A DNA stretch of 64,000 nt, taken from contig CM070876.1 in NCBI GenBank assembly GCA_036365515.1, positions 123,956,810 through 124,020,809 of the forward strand. Reading direction: 5' to 3'. This document shows positions 1 to 15,919 of this stretch, one piece after another (position 1 is the first letter of the stretch; each line of letters begins with the position of its first letter). A program made the position numbers and the translations under genes. Source of the stretch: Torymus aiolomorphi. Lineage: Eukaryota; Arthropoda; Insecta; Hymenoptera; Torymidae. Below the pieces are notes generated by a model. It was given only the letters and a program-made list of their open reading frames with translations. It was not told the DNA's origin and did not search any database.

Positions 1-685
1 TCTACGACTGAGCAACAAATTACCGTAGAACTCATGGACATCCGGACGTCTCTACACCCTTAGAATTCCCTTATTTCCCATTGATATTATATTACCCTAG
101 GCCATTACCTCGCTAATAATCTCATTTAACATCTTCCCCTTCGCTCCTTTTCTTCCTTTTGTTCCAGAAAAATGGCTATCAAAGATGGAGGCTATTGAGA
201 GTCAGCTTCGAAGGTATGGAAGGGTAACCTAATAATCTGAGAGACAAACCACAAGAGGTAGCCGCGGTATAAATATACCATACCTGGAATATGGCCAGTC
301 CAAATTGAGGCTTCTAACCGAACTAAGGATAATTCCTCTGGATATGATCCGCCAATCAATTAAATATATAAATTAAGATATCAGGCGATCTAGGAAGCAT
401 ATAGTTATCTCAGTCGAATCTGTGATTCACAATTACCTACATACTAAGAGATTAACAGCGCTTTTGTAAACCCGGCTATCCATATACGTGGAATACCCTC
501 AATCGACGGACTCTTCCAAGATCGCATGTACCTCTTTAATCTTAATAGCGACCTTCTATCTCCATACTAGCTCTTAATAACAACCGGACAAGGACTCACA
601 TTACGTCAAAAATTAGCGGAAATTCTATTTGTAATCATATTATTGTAACCTTTTATACAAAACACTTGCCGGGACGACAAGTAAA
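1..685. other. AT-rich sequence without recognisable gene
   Basis: No open frame of convincing length or recognisable motif is seen on either strand. Because a purine tract and an LTR-like start follow directly, this could be the 3' internal part of an LTR retrotransposon whose coding region lies outside the window, but no pol or env motif is visible to support that. Confidence 0.4.
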
Positions 686-1295
686 ATAAGAGGGGGGTGA
701 TGTTATGTGCCAACATTTGTCTTATTAATTTATTAATTTTTAAATGGTTCAATTATTTGTTAAAACCGGGTAGCTTGCTTTTGCGCAAAACCAATTAAGA
801 AATAAGAATTGCGCGATGACCAGAAATCGCTGCGCAAGCGGGCACCGGTCTTAATCCAGCGCAACGGCCGTGAGGAAACGCATACAACACGAAGACAACA
901 GGCGCTGCGCTGAATTGGTGGCAACACCTCCCGGGCATCTCTCGCGCTTCCTGCCTTACCTGCGCCGATAGAAGCTACGGGAGCGAGAGAGACAGCGAAA
1001 GATTGTAGTGGGAGGGAATTTTCGCGGATCCAGGTGTGAGGGCGTGCGAAAATTCGTTGCCACGACAGTTGCGATTTAATTTTCAATAGGGTAGAGTCGA
1101 GAATAATTAATCGTTGAAGATAGTCAATTAATAAATCATCGGGAATATATATATACTTCGTTAATAATTTTTATAAGTTCTTGTAATTTAATTTCAAGTG
1201 TTAGAATATTTCTGTGTCGTGCGAAAATTTGTTATATCTGCCCTTTGTTAAACTGGACCACTGGACTTCAATTAAGAAGGAAAATAAAAGGAAAG
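686..1295 (+). repeat. possible polypurine tract and start of an LTR
   Basis: A purine run AAGAGGGGGG (about 688-697) is followed by TGATGTTATGTGCC. This is the arrangement expected where the polypurine tract of an LTR retrotransposon meets the TG of its 3' LTR. AATAAA-type signals occur downstream near 1131 and 1284. I find no second LTR copy, no CA end and no target-site duplication in the window, so this stays tentative. Confidence 0.3.
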
Positions 1296-4468
<3,173 letters not shown>

Positions 4469-4544
4469 GGGTGTCCCATTTTAAAACCACCAGGCAAATA
4501 TCTCGAAAACTAAGGGAGATGGAAAAAAACTTTTATTAAAAAAG

Positions 4545-5160
4545 TTGTAGGGTTCAGAGGGACCCAACTGATCGTGACCTTGGTTATGACCTTGAGGTCA
4601 ATGATCAAGTTCATTTGAAGGTTAAATCGATTTTTTCAAATGGGAATCCCCACTTTTGACCTCGTAAATGGAAAGAGCAGAAAATTCTACGTTCAGATAT
4701 GTCCTTGAGTCAAGGTCATGGTCATGGTCATGGTCATGTTTAAAATCAAAATCAATAAACGCATCAAAACATTCCCATAATTAGGTATACGAGACAAATT
4801 GTTAAATACAAAAGTTGTAGGATTCAGAGGGGCCCAACTGATCGTAACCTTGGTTATGACCTTGAGGTCAATGATCAAGGTCATTTGAAGGTCAAATCGA
4901 TTTTTTCAAATGGGAACCCCCACTTTTGACCTCGTAAATGGAAAGAACGGAAAATTTTACGTTTAGATATGTCCTTGAGTCAAGGCCATGGTCATGGTCA
5001 TGGTCATGTTTAAAATCAAAATCAATCAACGCATCCAAACATTCCCATAATTACGCATACGAGTGTTAAATACAGAAGTTGTAGTGTTTGGAGGGGCCCA
5101 ACTGATCGTGACCTTGACCATGAACTTGAGGTCAAGGATGATGTCGTTTGAAGGTTAAAT
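4545..5160 (+). repeat. left-arm ~265-bp direct subrepeats with GGTCAT runs
   Basis: Blocks starting with GTTGTAGGGTTCAGAGG (about 4545, 4812) and a diverged third (about 5078) repeat CCAACTGATCGTGACCTTG and the GGTCATGGTCATGGTCATG run. The inverse of the same blocks forms the right arm at 6840-7520. These are subterminal repeats of the transposon and could be transposase-binding arrays; that role is inference. Confidence 0.8.
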
Positions 5161-5271
5161 CAATTTTGTTTAACGGCAACACTCACTTTTGACCTCGTAA
5201 ATAGAAAAACCGAAAAATTCTGATATGACCTTGGGTCAAGGTCATGGTCAAAGTTATGGTCAGTTTCCGTG

Positions 5272-5458
5272 CAGTTAAGAGCAAAGTCGGAGATGACCCA
5301 GTCACCTAAGGCAAGGTCGGAGATTACCCGGCCAGTTAAGGCAAGGTCGGAGATGACCCGGCCAGTTAAGGCAAGGTCGGAGATGACCCCGTCAGTTAAG
5401 GCAAGGTCGGGGATGATCAGGCCAGTTAAGGCAAGGTCGGGGATGATCAGGCCAGCTA
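5272..5458 (+). repeat. 30-bp minisatellite (about 6 units)
   Basis: The unit is close to GCAAGGTCGGAGATGACCC followed by GGCCAGTTAAG. It is repeated about six times with substitutions only, so all reading frames stay open across it. No spacers distinguish it from a plain tandem repeat, so it is not a CRISPR array. Confidence 0.9.
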
Positions 5459-5651
5459 AAAATTCATTGGAAAATTCCACGTTCATGTGTATTTAGTCAT
5501 AGGATCCAAGTATTTCGGTCACCATTTACTGAAGAAGATGCTCAAAAGTTGCACCATTTACTTGTTGACAACATTCTATTCTCCTTTTAAAGTTTCTAAA
5601 AGTATTTAATAATACTTGACGTGGAATACTTAAGCAGATTTATGTAATCCT

Positions 5652-6548
5652 TTAAATCATATCATCTCTTGTAGTTGGCCTGTTGCGGTAGACTGTATTT
5701 TTTAGGAAGCCCCATAAATAAAAATCTGGAGATGTCAGATCCATCGACTTAAACCTTTCATTAAGAAAATCTCTGACAATTCTGGCATAATGTGGAGGAG
5801 CACCATCTTGTTGTAGCCACATTCTGGCCCTTGTATGGAGATCAACGTTTTCTAGAAAGAGTGGCAGCTCGCCTCTCAGCAACTGTAAATAAGTATGTTG
5901 AGTTACGTGACCTTCAAAAAAATAAGTTCCAATCAGACATCCGTTAATAATACCACACTATACCGTTACATTCCAGCGATGCTGATGATCAACTTCTCGC
6001 ATCCAATGAGGATTAACAGGAGACCAGTAGTGGCAATTATGGCGATTCAACATACCAGTACTCTGAAATGTAGCCTCGTCGCTAAAAAGAACATTGTTAA
6101 AGAAATTTTCATCATCAGTAATTTGTTGTGTTGCCTATTGGCAAAATATTATTCTCCGTCGATAATCTTCCACAGTTAAAGCTTGATTTAGAGTAATGTG
6201 GTAAGGATGGTAACGCACATATCGTAAATATCTACTGGCCGTAGATCTTGGAATACCCATTGTTAACTCGATTTCGCGTAAACTGACATGAACATTTAAA
6301 TGTACCATCGCTAGAACAGCAAGAAAACGAGGATTATTTTCATAATCGTGTTCATTCAGTGTCCTCCTTCTTCGAACGAAGTTTCCTTGTCGACCGCGCA
6401 GTTTAATGTCACGTATTACCGTATGATCAGGATGTTGTCGTTGAGGGAACCGAGCACGATACAATCTGCTTGCCTCTCGATAGTTTCGTCGACATTCTCC
6501 TAAAATAAGAAGAATGTCAACTATTTCATTAGCAGAATGGTCAGGCAT
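5652..6548 (-). pseudogene. DUF4817-like HTH / DDE transposase, dead copy
   Basis: Read on the minus strand from 6548, one continuous frame spans about 300 codons with two TAG stops. The N-terminal ~70 residues (SANEIVDILLILGECRRNYR and on) match the helix-turn-helix domain that Pfam calls DUF4817, found in insect Tc1/mariner-type transposases. The DDE core follows: LFSDEATFQSTG with the first Asp, WLQQDGAPPHYARIVRDFLN with the second, and LTSPDFYLWGFLKNTVY with the third. Both stops (about 6135 and 5965) replace conserved Trp codons (TGG to TAG) and there is no frameshift before the end. A short deletion removed the usual WIGRGG-type stretch before the third Asp. This gene lies in the centre of the 4467-7587 element and was presumably its own transposase. 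Confidence 0.85.
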
Positions 6549-7589
6549 TCTTTTTTAGTTGTAAATGCAATTATTTATCAAAACACACCACAAAAGAAAT
6601 AATATGTTATTATACTATACAATATTTTAAAACGAAAAAGTTTAATTTTCTGTGCCAATATAAGTGTGCTCAATTTGAAAACAATTTGATGTAAACAGTA
6701 ATAATTATTGACTATTACCGATCAATGCTGAATACTACCGGTCACTATTGGATACAGGTGGTCAACACTTATTAACTTTTATTATTATTTGATATAAGTG
6801 GTTAACCCTGGTAAATATTGATAATAGTAAAAATAGTAAAATTTTCCGCTCTTTCCATTTACGAGGTCAAAAATAGGGGTTCCCATTTGAAAAAATCGAT
6901 TTGACCTTCAAATGACCTTGATCATTGACCTCAAGGTCATAACCAAGGTCACGATCAGTTGGGCCGCTCCAAACGCTACAACTTCTGTATTTAACACTCG
7001 TATGCGTAATTATGGGAATGTTTGGATGCGTTGATTGATTTTGATTTTAAACATGACCATGACCATGACCATGGCCTTGACTCAAGGACATATCTGAACG
7101 TAAAATTTTCCGCTCTTTCCATTTACGAGGTCAAAAATGGGGGTTCCCATTTGAAAAAATCGGTTTGACCTTCAAATGACCTTGATCATTGACCTCAAGG
7201 TCATAACCAAGGTCACAATCAGTTGGGCCCCTCTGAACCCTATAACTTTTGTATTTAACAATTTGTCTCGTATGCCTAATTATGAGAATGTTTTGATGGG
7301 TTGATTGATTTTGATTTTAACCATGACCATGACCATGACCTTGACTCAAGGACATATCTGAACGTAAAATTTTCTGCTCTTTCCATTTACGAGGTCAAAA
7401 GTGGGGCTTCCCATTTGAAAAAATCGATTTGACCTTCAAATGACCTTGATCGTTCATCTCAAGGTCATAACCAAGGTCACAATCAGTTGGGCCCCTCTGA
7501 ACCCTACAACTTTTGTATTAAATGTTTTTTTCCATCTCCCTTAGTTTTCGAGATATTTGCCTGGTGGTTTTAAAATGGGGCACCCGGTA

Positions 7590-7801
7590 TATATATATAT
7601 ATATATAAATGTTTTTAAGCGTTATTTCTGGGATTATACAGTGTTATATAGTCCGTTTTCTCAGAGTTGCGCCATACAAGTGACTAAAGAAATAATCCCT
7701 CTCTTAGTACCGACACTGTAGCGGGGTCCCAGAAATAACGCAAAAACAGGGGGTGTAAATCTGGGACGTCCCAGAAATAACGTGGAGTCCCAGAAATAAA
7801 G

Positions 7802-7864
<63 letters not shown>

Positions 7865-7870
7865 CTACTC
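7590..7870. repeat. TA microsatellites around a CCCAGAAATAACG motif cluster
   Basis: Between two TA tracts (7588-7606 and 7803-7862) lies about 190 bp where the motif CCCAGAAATAACG or its inverse recurs at least four times (7620-7636 inverted; 7728, 7770 and 7790 direct). An 18-bp stretch GTGACTAAAGAAATAATC (about 7680) is shared in inverse orientation with the motif cluster at 14.75 kb. Confidence 0.7.
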
Positions 7871-8680
7871 ATAATTTTATACCGATATAACTATTATATT
7901 TGTTATAATTCCTAATAATAACTAACCTTTAACTCTGAAAATTTTACTAATTCCTAATCTGGATTTCCTCCATGCAGTAGGTAGCTGGGTCGATTCATTG
8001 TAGCATGAATCGGCAAAACTACTGAAGATTGGAGTGTACGATCCGTCCAGCTCTAGGACTAACACTCGTTCGACGAAACAACAGCTACGCTAGCAGACGG
8101 AGTAGTACGACACGAAGAAGGAGAGTTTAGCCCTTTTATTACCATTTAGGTTTTCCTCTGTTCTCGGTTTAGAACTAGCCCCTCCCCCCTAGCTAGTTTT
8201 TTAGTTCGATTCCGCTCTAGTTCCCGAAAGCATAGCGAGTTATTATTCACGGGTAAAGGAATGATAGATGTCCTTGGGTGACATCCAAAATAAATTTATA
8301 GTTCTGCCCTTACGTGTGAGAATTCTAACCTCTCACGTAACAGTCCCTATTAAAAATTAATTTTTCAAATTCATTACAATTTATAGAAATTTAATTAATT
8401 CTAAAGACCGTTCATGATTAACGTTTTACCTACTAAAACTTATTAATACATTCTTAAGAGCTATATCTCAATACTTTTTACTTATAGCTTTACTAATTAA
8501 ATGTTAAATTTAACGTATATAATTTTATGTCTATAAATTAACTCATTTATATCAATTGCTTACTCAATCACAAATTCTTGCTTATACACTTTGACTCTGT
8601 AGTTTTATTTTGCCTCAATAAAAAAGATAACTCTTGAATCCTTTCCTACGCAGCACTCTTGTAATCGAATTTAATATGAT
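7871..8680. other. intergenic sequence, no gene seen
   Basis: AT-rich sequence. The only structures noticed are an imperfect hairpin with arms TTACGTGTGAGA / TCTCACGTAA (about 8310-8341) and several short polypyrimidine stretches. No coding region is supported. Confidence 0.5.
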
Positions 8681-10729
8681 ATATGGGAGCGTCCAGCAGA
8701 AACGGCCCACCGAGCGCGCGCGGTGCCTTTTTTCGCGTAAAAGGTGCTCTGTTTAACTCGCTCATAATCGTATGCTGCGTCTTTGAAAAAAAACCAAGGA
8801 GCTATATCGATAGATTTTTTTCTGCTCTTTCCAATTGCGCCATTGTTTTTATTGCGAAACGCGTTCTTCCGGACGAAAACTCGAGTTGAATATTGAAAGC
8901 CATTTTTTTCAAAGTATATCATGTTTTTTTCCAAATAAACTACACCATTGGAAAGTACAACTCTTAAGCTTCAAAACCCTATCTTGGAGAAGTTGGAGAA
9001 ATAAAGGATTTAAAAGTAACAACATGAAAAAGACAGCGCCGAGGGTCCGCGCGAGCCCCTCGCGCCCGTGCGTACGGCACGTTTAAGTGCACGCTCTATT
9101 CAATTCGCTAATAATCGTGTACCAAGTCTTTGAAAAAAGAACTAAGGACATATATCGATATATTCTTTCCTACTCTTTCCAATGGTGCTATTATTTTTAT
9201 TCCGAAATGCTTCTGTTCGGGATTAGTACCCGAAGTGCCCGCTAGATGGCAAGCACCAAGCGCGCTACCTTCAATGAAAAACAATGAAAACAACAAATGC
9301 ATGTGAGGGAATAGGTGCTTCCGTGAAAAGCAATACCAGACGACAAAGTTTACGGAAAGTATCCGACAATTATATATTGACGCCCCAAGATTTATACAAA
9401 TGGGCAACGGAGTATTTCAAAAATATTGAGTGCTTTTTTTCATCAAAACACGTTTACTTAAAGGCTACAGAAAAGCTACAAAACAGGCTAGCCTCAGCTA
9501 AGACAATACCTGGAACTCAATTGTTCATTGTATTAAATTATTAAATGATGCCAAAAAGTTAGAACTTAAAAGATTTTCAGCGTCAGAAGATTCTCAATTA
9601 TATCCACCGATCAAAAAAGAAAAAGTACTTAAAACTCAAACAAAGAAAGAAGTGGATGTCGCAAAAAGGACAATTCTTATAAAATCAAAAAAATGTGAAA
9701 AAATTAGAATTTAAAGGAAAAGGTAATATTGTTATGCCAGATTAAACAATCTATAAGGTTATTTTAAATTTTTGTTTCACTGCTTTCAGTGCATTCATGG
9801 ATATTTTTATGTTTAATATATTATGTTTTTCAAATTTTGTTATATAAATGAACAAAGTTCATTGTAATATTATACTAACTGTTACAACTAGATCCACAAA
9901 ATTATGTCCACGCATTGGCATTGTAACTTACAAAACATTTTATATTTACAAAAAAGAAAGGGCGAAATAGCACATCGCGTGTATTAATCCGCCCTTGAGC
10001 ATAGCGTAAAAAGTTCGGGCAGCCCCTGTCTTTTTGATCTTACTATTTTTGAACTTTTCATGTTTCAACTTAAAAATATAATATGTTATAGTTTAAGACT
10101 TGTACTTTTGAAGAATATAATTCATTTTGAAGAAAAGACTGATATTTTATTGAAAAAATAGAGTTTAAACATTCAAATGGAATTTTCAACTAGAAGGAAG
10201 CATTTCGGAATAAAAATAATAGCGCCATTGGAAAGAGCAGGAAAAAATCTATCGATATATGTCCTTAGTTCTTTTTGAGACACTGGGTACACGATTATTA
10301 GCGAATTGAATAGAGCGTGCACTTAAACGTGCCGTACGCACGGGCGCGAGGGGCTCGCGCGGACCCTCGGCGCTGTCTTTTTCATGTTGTTACTTTTAAA
10401 CCCTTTATTTCTCCAACTTCTCCAAGATAGGGTTTTGAAGCTTAAGAGTTGTACTTTCCAATAGTGTAGTTTATTTTGAAAAAAAACATGATATACTTTG
10501 AAAAAAATGGCTTTCAATATTCAACTCGAGTTTTCGTCCGGAAGAACGCGTTTCGCAATAAAAACGATGGCGCAATTGGAAAGAGCAGAAAAAAATCTAT
10601 CGATATAGGTCCTTGGTTTTTTTTCAAAGACGCAGCATACGATTATGAGCGAGTTAAACAGAGCGCCTTTTACGCGAAAAAAGGCACCGCGCGCGCTCGG
10701 TGGCCCGTTTCTGCTGGACGGTCCCATAT
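8681..10729. mobile_element. long-TIR DNA transposon (~2.05 kb)
   Basis: The left end ATATGGGAGCGTCCAGCAGA and the right end (inverse of TCTGCTGGACGGTCCCATAT) start an inverted repeat of roughly 500 bp: 8681-9230 against 10186-10729. Both arms carry the same GC-rich GAGCGCGCGCGGTGCC block and translate to mirrored, near-identical frames. The ~950-bp centre carries a transposon-protein fragment (9284-9715). I could not define a target-site duplication, so the superfamily is open. Confidence 0.85.
9284..9715 (+). pseudogene. fragment of a transposon-associated protein
   Basis: The frame 9284-9544 reads TNACEGIGASVKSNTRRQSL, followed by LTPQDLYKWATEYFKNI and a SAKTIPGTQ motif. This resembles the conserved CDGIGG-VKR region found near the C-terminus of uncharacterised proteins carried by animal DNA transposons. 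A frameshift near 9510 moves the C-terminus (KRFSASEDSQLY and a lysine-rich tail) into another frame, ending about 9715. The N-terminal catalytic part is missing. It lies between the long TIRs of the 8681-10729 element and is probably a relic of its own protein. The assignment rests on remembered family resemblance, not on an alignment. Confidence 0.5.
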
Positions 10730-11250
10730 TAGAATTACAAACGCATTATTATATTAATTAATTGTTAACAATTACATTTATTTATTTATTTATTTATTTA
10801 TTTAGAAAAAAACGGATAGAAATACAATACAGTTAATATCACATACGATAATAAAGTATAAAACCAGTTTTATAAATAAACATTCTTATAATTTAATTGA
10901 TGAACCATGTAATTTTATAGTTTTGGCATCAGTTCATCAATCAAGCGAGTGCATATGTAAATACGTAATGCTAACCATTTATGGAGAACATAGAACGTAT
11001 TTCTAAATTTGAAACTATTCCCCTTTGCATCCCTCAATAGATGCAAAATAATTTTCAATTAATTTGTGTTAGGCTTAGGAATATTATTTAATTCAACATT
11101 ATTTACATCGGCGCGCGACGTAGTTCGAGTACTACTTTGTATTACGCGCGTAAGTGCTCGTCTGCGCTGGCCAATCCACGCGTCGCAGCTCTGCGCAGGC
11201 GCGAGAAGTAAATACTCATACACGTATGTTATACCAACACAATACTGAAA
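10730..11250. other. intergenic sequence with (TTTA)n
   Basis: Contains a TTTA tetranucleotide microsatellite (about 10772-10803) and a GC-rich stretch (11110-11210) directly before Penelope-like copy 2. No supported gene. Confidence 0.5.
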
Positions 11251-11437
11251 AACAATTATTGTGTTATTATTTAGAATATAGAAAAGACATAAACTTAGGT
11301 TTAGCATTATATTTAATATTTAGAAACTTCGGTTATGACACAAAAAAACAATTCCAAAAATTAGGAAACTAATTATATAAAAAAAAAAATGCTATAATGA
11401 ACGAAAAAAAATTTTAACAAAGTGCAGATTTTATCGA

Positions 11438-14004
11438 GTGTTTCTTAACCACCTAAAATTTATAACAAATAATGTAAAACAAAATCACATGTTCTCAAAA
11501 AATTGTAAAACAAAACAAAATAGTCTGATGAAAATACTAATGTCGCAATTATTGAATATTAAAATTATTGATTTACACACTCGTCTATCACATATAAAAA
11601 AAGATATAAATAAGATGATTAATATATTTGAAAATATAGTAGAAAAAAGGATTATGTCACTGTTTGTAGAATACTATAGCAAAAAATTGACCTTTATTAT
11701 TATTCCACTACGCAAAAAATTGGAAAGGAAATTGAATAATATCTACGTTAAAAAATATAAGAAATCGATCGAAAAAGATAGATATATGGAAATACACACT
11801 AATAACAAGTTTAGGGTCAACCACCCGAATCATAACATACAGGGTAATGAACCCCAAACGATAGATAATAAATATGAAAAGTGGCTTGTAAACGTGTCGG
11901 ACGTTCAACTCCCGACATATGTCATTGACACTCTAAGACTTGGTGAAAAATTCAACTTTAATAATACATTTGTCAAACAGCTAACTTTACAATATTTAAA
12001 GAACTTTGAGACGTTCACGAATAATTATATCGATGATGAAATAGCCCCAAAAGTAAGATGTTCTTTCTTGAACATAATAAAAAAATATTATAATAAAGAA
12101 TTATCCAATCTTACACATACTGACAAAAAATTCAAAATAGATTTAGAAAAAACGAAAGCCTTTATAAAAAACAATCCTGACATTCTAATTACAAGGGCGG
12201 ATAAAGGTAATGCCACAGCCATAATAAGTAAATCCACTTACATAGAGAAAACAGAAACTTTATTTAAAGACACAAAATATTATATAGAAACAAAAACAAA
12301 TCCATTACCAGGTTTAGAACGAGAAACTAATGAATTAATAAAATGGCTTAATAAAATAGATTTTACTGGAAACCGTACAAAGTTGCCTCCGGTCTTGCAA
12401 AAATTTAGCATTTTAAAAGCCTATGGCTTAATAAAAATTCATAAAAATTGTTTCCCTGTTAGACCTATAATATCTACTGTTAATTCTCCCGTATACAACG
12501 TCTCAAAGTTTTTTGAAAATTCCTTCAGAATAATTTAAAACTTCCAGCTTCACATATTGATAATAGTTTAAAATTAAAAGAAAAAATCAAAGATATAAAA
12601 ATCCCCCATGACTATGACATCATTAGTTTCGACGTGGTCAGTCTTTTTACAAACGTACCGGAATATTTAGTTTGTAAAGCTATAGAAAAAAGATGGACCC
12701 AATTACATAACAAAATTAACATACGTTGTACTGAATTTTGGAAGTTATCAAATTTATTCTAAATAATAATTATTTTCAATTTAATAAAAAGGTTTATAGG
12801 GAAATATTTGGCTCAGCTATGGGCAATCCAATAAGCCCGATTTTATCAGACATTGTCATGGAGGATTTGGAGACAGAGTGTATTGATAAGTTGAATGTCA
12901 AACCAGTGTTTTATTTTCGTTACGTTGATGATATTATATTATGTATACCGAAAATTTCCATAGATTATACGTTAAAAACTTTTAATGAATATGATAAACA
13001 TTTACAATTTACAGTTGAATTGGCTCAAAATAAAAGCATTAGTTTTTTAGACTTAAAAATTATAATAAATAATCAGAGACATATAATAACAAATTGGCAC
13101 CGAAAACCAACTTTTTCAGGACGTTATTTAAATTTCAATTCGCACCACCCTCTTAGTAATAAAATAGCCATCATTTACTGCCTTGTAGACAGAGCTATAA
13201 AATTATCGCACAAAAGATTCCATGAAAAAAATATCTACTTCATAAAACAGGTTTTACAAAAAAAATGATTATCCCCATGAATTAATAGATTTTCATGTAA
13301 GAAAACGCATAAAAAAGATAAGATGCACAAAAATATCAGCACAAACCAACATAGTTAATAATAAAGGTTTTATTAGTCTACCTTATGTCAAAGAATTAGA
13401 ATGTTACACAACAAATTTTTTTAAAAAATATAGTACACAAGTAGTATATAGTGCGAAAAATAAATTAAATAATATTATTAAACTTGGAAAGGACAAAAAT
13501 GAAAAATGTAATAGTGCGAATGTAGTATACCAATTAAATGTAAGGATTGTAATGCGTCGTATATTTGACAGACAAGTAGGCGGTTGATTATCAGAACCAA
13601 AGAACACACAAAAAAAGATAGAGATAAGGATCTTAATTCCGGATTATTTTCACATACGATAGAAAATAATAATTCTATTGATTTCAACAACATAAAGATA
13701 TTAGACATTGAAAAAAATAATGGAAAGAGACTATTTTCTGGGCATGGTGTGGTTTGTGCACATAAGAATTATGCACATATTTATTGTGCACACTTTAGCA
13801 TTGGTGTATATCTATATCTATGTGTATACTCCAATGCTAAAGTTCACAATAAATATGTGCATAATTCTTATGTGCACAAACCACACCATGCCATTTTCTG
13901 AAGCTTTGTTTATACATACACAGAAAAATTATATGAATAAACAATATGAGATAAATAGACTACCTAACGAATATAATTCCTTTATAAAAACTTGTAATTT
14001 GTAA
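11438..14004 (+). pseudogene. Penelope-like RT plus GIY-YIG endonuclease, dead copy
   Basis: The RT part (11438-12538 and 12738-13268) has the same motifs and the same two frameshifts as copy 1. A third frameshift in an A-run at about 13255 leads into the linker (FISLPYVKELECYTTNFFKKY, about 13366-13430). The GIY-YIG nuclease follows in shifted frames: VVYQLN, then CKDCNASYI, a stop where Gly is expected, and QTSRRLIIRTKEH (about 13520-13610). The rest of the domain (LFSHTIENNNSIDF) runs to the MITE at 13741. After the MITE the original frame resumes (SEALFIHTQKNY to KTCNL) and ends at 14004. The order RT then GIY-YIG is diagnostic of endonuclease-bearing Penelope-like elements. The protein cannot be made without several corrections. 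Confidence 0.85.
13741..13892. mobile_element. 152-bp hairpin MITE with 8-bp TSD
   Basis: Two arms of about 70 bp, starting GGCATGGTGTGGTTTGTGCA and ending with its inverse, differ by one 2-bp indel and a few substitutions around a short loop near 13815. The flanks carry a perfect 8-bp duplication ATTTTCTG (13733-13740 and 13893-13900). An 8-bp TSD fits hAT or P-type transposases. It sits in the endonuclease domain of Penelope-like copy 2, so it is younger than that copy. Confidence 0.9.
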
Positions 14005-14453
14005 TTTTCTGATTTCAAAATGATATTATTACTGTGTCTCTGCGTTGAGAAAGTATTAGGATCGCATGTTGGTGAGAGGTTCATTAAGCGGTCTGTAGGC
14101 TTACGTACATCTAGGACCAGCATTGGCCGAATTCCCACCTCTACGAGTACATGTCTCCCCACTACCTCGCGCCTGTCGCTACCGCTGAAAATTGAGTCCC
14201 CCACCAGTACTATAGTCACTTTGTATTGGTATTGTCTGTTATATACTCCTGACTTACACAAACATATACACTCAGTATATAAGGCCAAAATTTTTAATCA
14301 TTAAGCATTGACAAGTGGGGTCTCTCCTTGTGATGTACGTCCGTTGACTAAGTTTTTATGTAAGTTGTATATTGTAATATGTTGTAATCGAAGTTATTGT
14401 TAAAAAAGCATACATGTGTATTGATTTCTAAAATAATTTGTTAAAATTAGCTC

Positions 14454-14500
14454 CTGAAGAGGGACATGCAATAAAAAAATGTCCGAAACGTCGATTAAAG
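14454..14500 (+). ncRNA. hammerhead-like motif in Penelope 3' region
   Basis: CTGAAGA fits the hammerhead core CUGANGA. It is followed by GGACAT, an 11-nt loop, the exact inverse ATGTCC, and GAAAC. Penelope-like elements are known to carry hammerhead ribozymes in their terminal repeats. Here one extra G lies between core and helix II, and no closed helix III is visible after GAAAC, so this is a relic or a look-alike rather than a proven ribozyme. Confidence 0.35.
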
Positions 14501-14599
14501 AAAATATATAGATGTGTTGTGTTTTATTGCAACCTTTGACATAACAAACAACACACCACTTGGTAGATATGGCCATTAGGATCAACTACACTTATTATA

Positions 14600-15300
<701 letters not shown>

Positions 15301-15890
15301 ATTAAGTGAGGAAAATTAGAAAAACCCCAGCCATGGCTGTAAGGGTTCTTTTCTGGCTAAGCATCCAGAACAGAAAAACCTAGTTCGAGAAAAGGAATGT
15401 TTGGCAGAAGAGGGCCCAAGCAACCCTTGCAACCCCCTAATGTACACTGTTACCTGTAAACTACACTAGAAGTGAAGGCAGCACTCTTGTGGAGGAGCAC
15501 TGCGGGCTCCTCGTGCTGCAACCATGCCCCGCTCCTGCTGAAGATGACGTAGCTCCTGCCATCCCTTATACTAAACAATGCTGCTGCGATGCGAGTGAGC
15601 TGGGCTCACTCTCCTCTTGAGTCGCCTTGGCAGGTGAAGGTGGCAGCTCTGATGTGAACCTGTAGGATGAATATAGTGTTAGTGAAAGAAGAAGATGAGC
15701 ATTATCGAAACAGAACAAGCAGTATAAAGAGGACTTAGTATTGGGAATACATTAGATGCTAAGAAGATGTGGCGCAGGAGCGCCACTGGCCGCGCTCTCG
15801 ACTCTGCTTCTGTGACTCTGTTGCCCACACCTGCAAATAAACAAAGGGAATGAAGTAAGTGCATAATAGAGAATAAGGAGGAACTGAAGC
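15301..15890. other. non-repetitive sequence with minus-strand splice-acceptor-like sites
   Basis: On the minus strand, good acceptor contexts occur at about 15834 (TTTGTTTATTTGCAG then GTGTGGGC) and 15661 (CATCCTACAG then GTTCACATC). They could belong to downstream exons of the candidate gene at 15920-16312, or to a noncoding transcript. No long conserved frame is visible. Confidence 0.3.
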
Positions 15891-15919
15891 TACATTTGTG
15901 CGGTGGAGAAATGTACATG

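Noticed and set aside
5272..5458. CRISPR-like direct repeats
   Set aside because: Units are contiguous 30-bp tandem repeats without unique spacers, in a eukaryotic transposon.
8671..8934. Mirrored frames in the arms of the 8681-10729 element (also 10476-10757)
   Set aside because: They are terminal inverted repeat sequence read in opposite frames, not genes.
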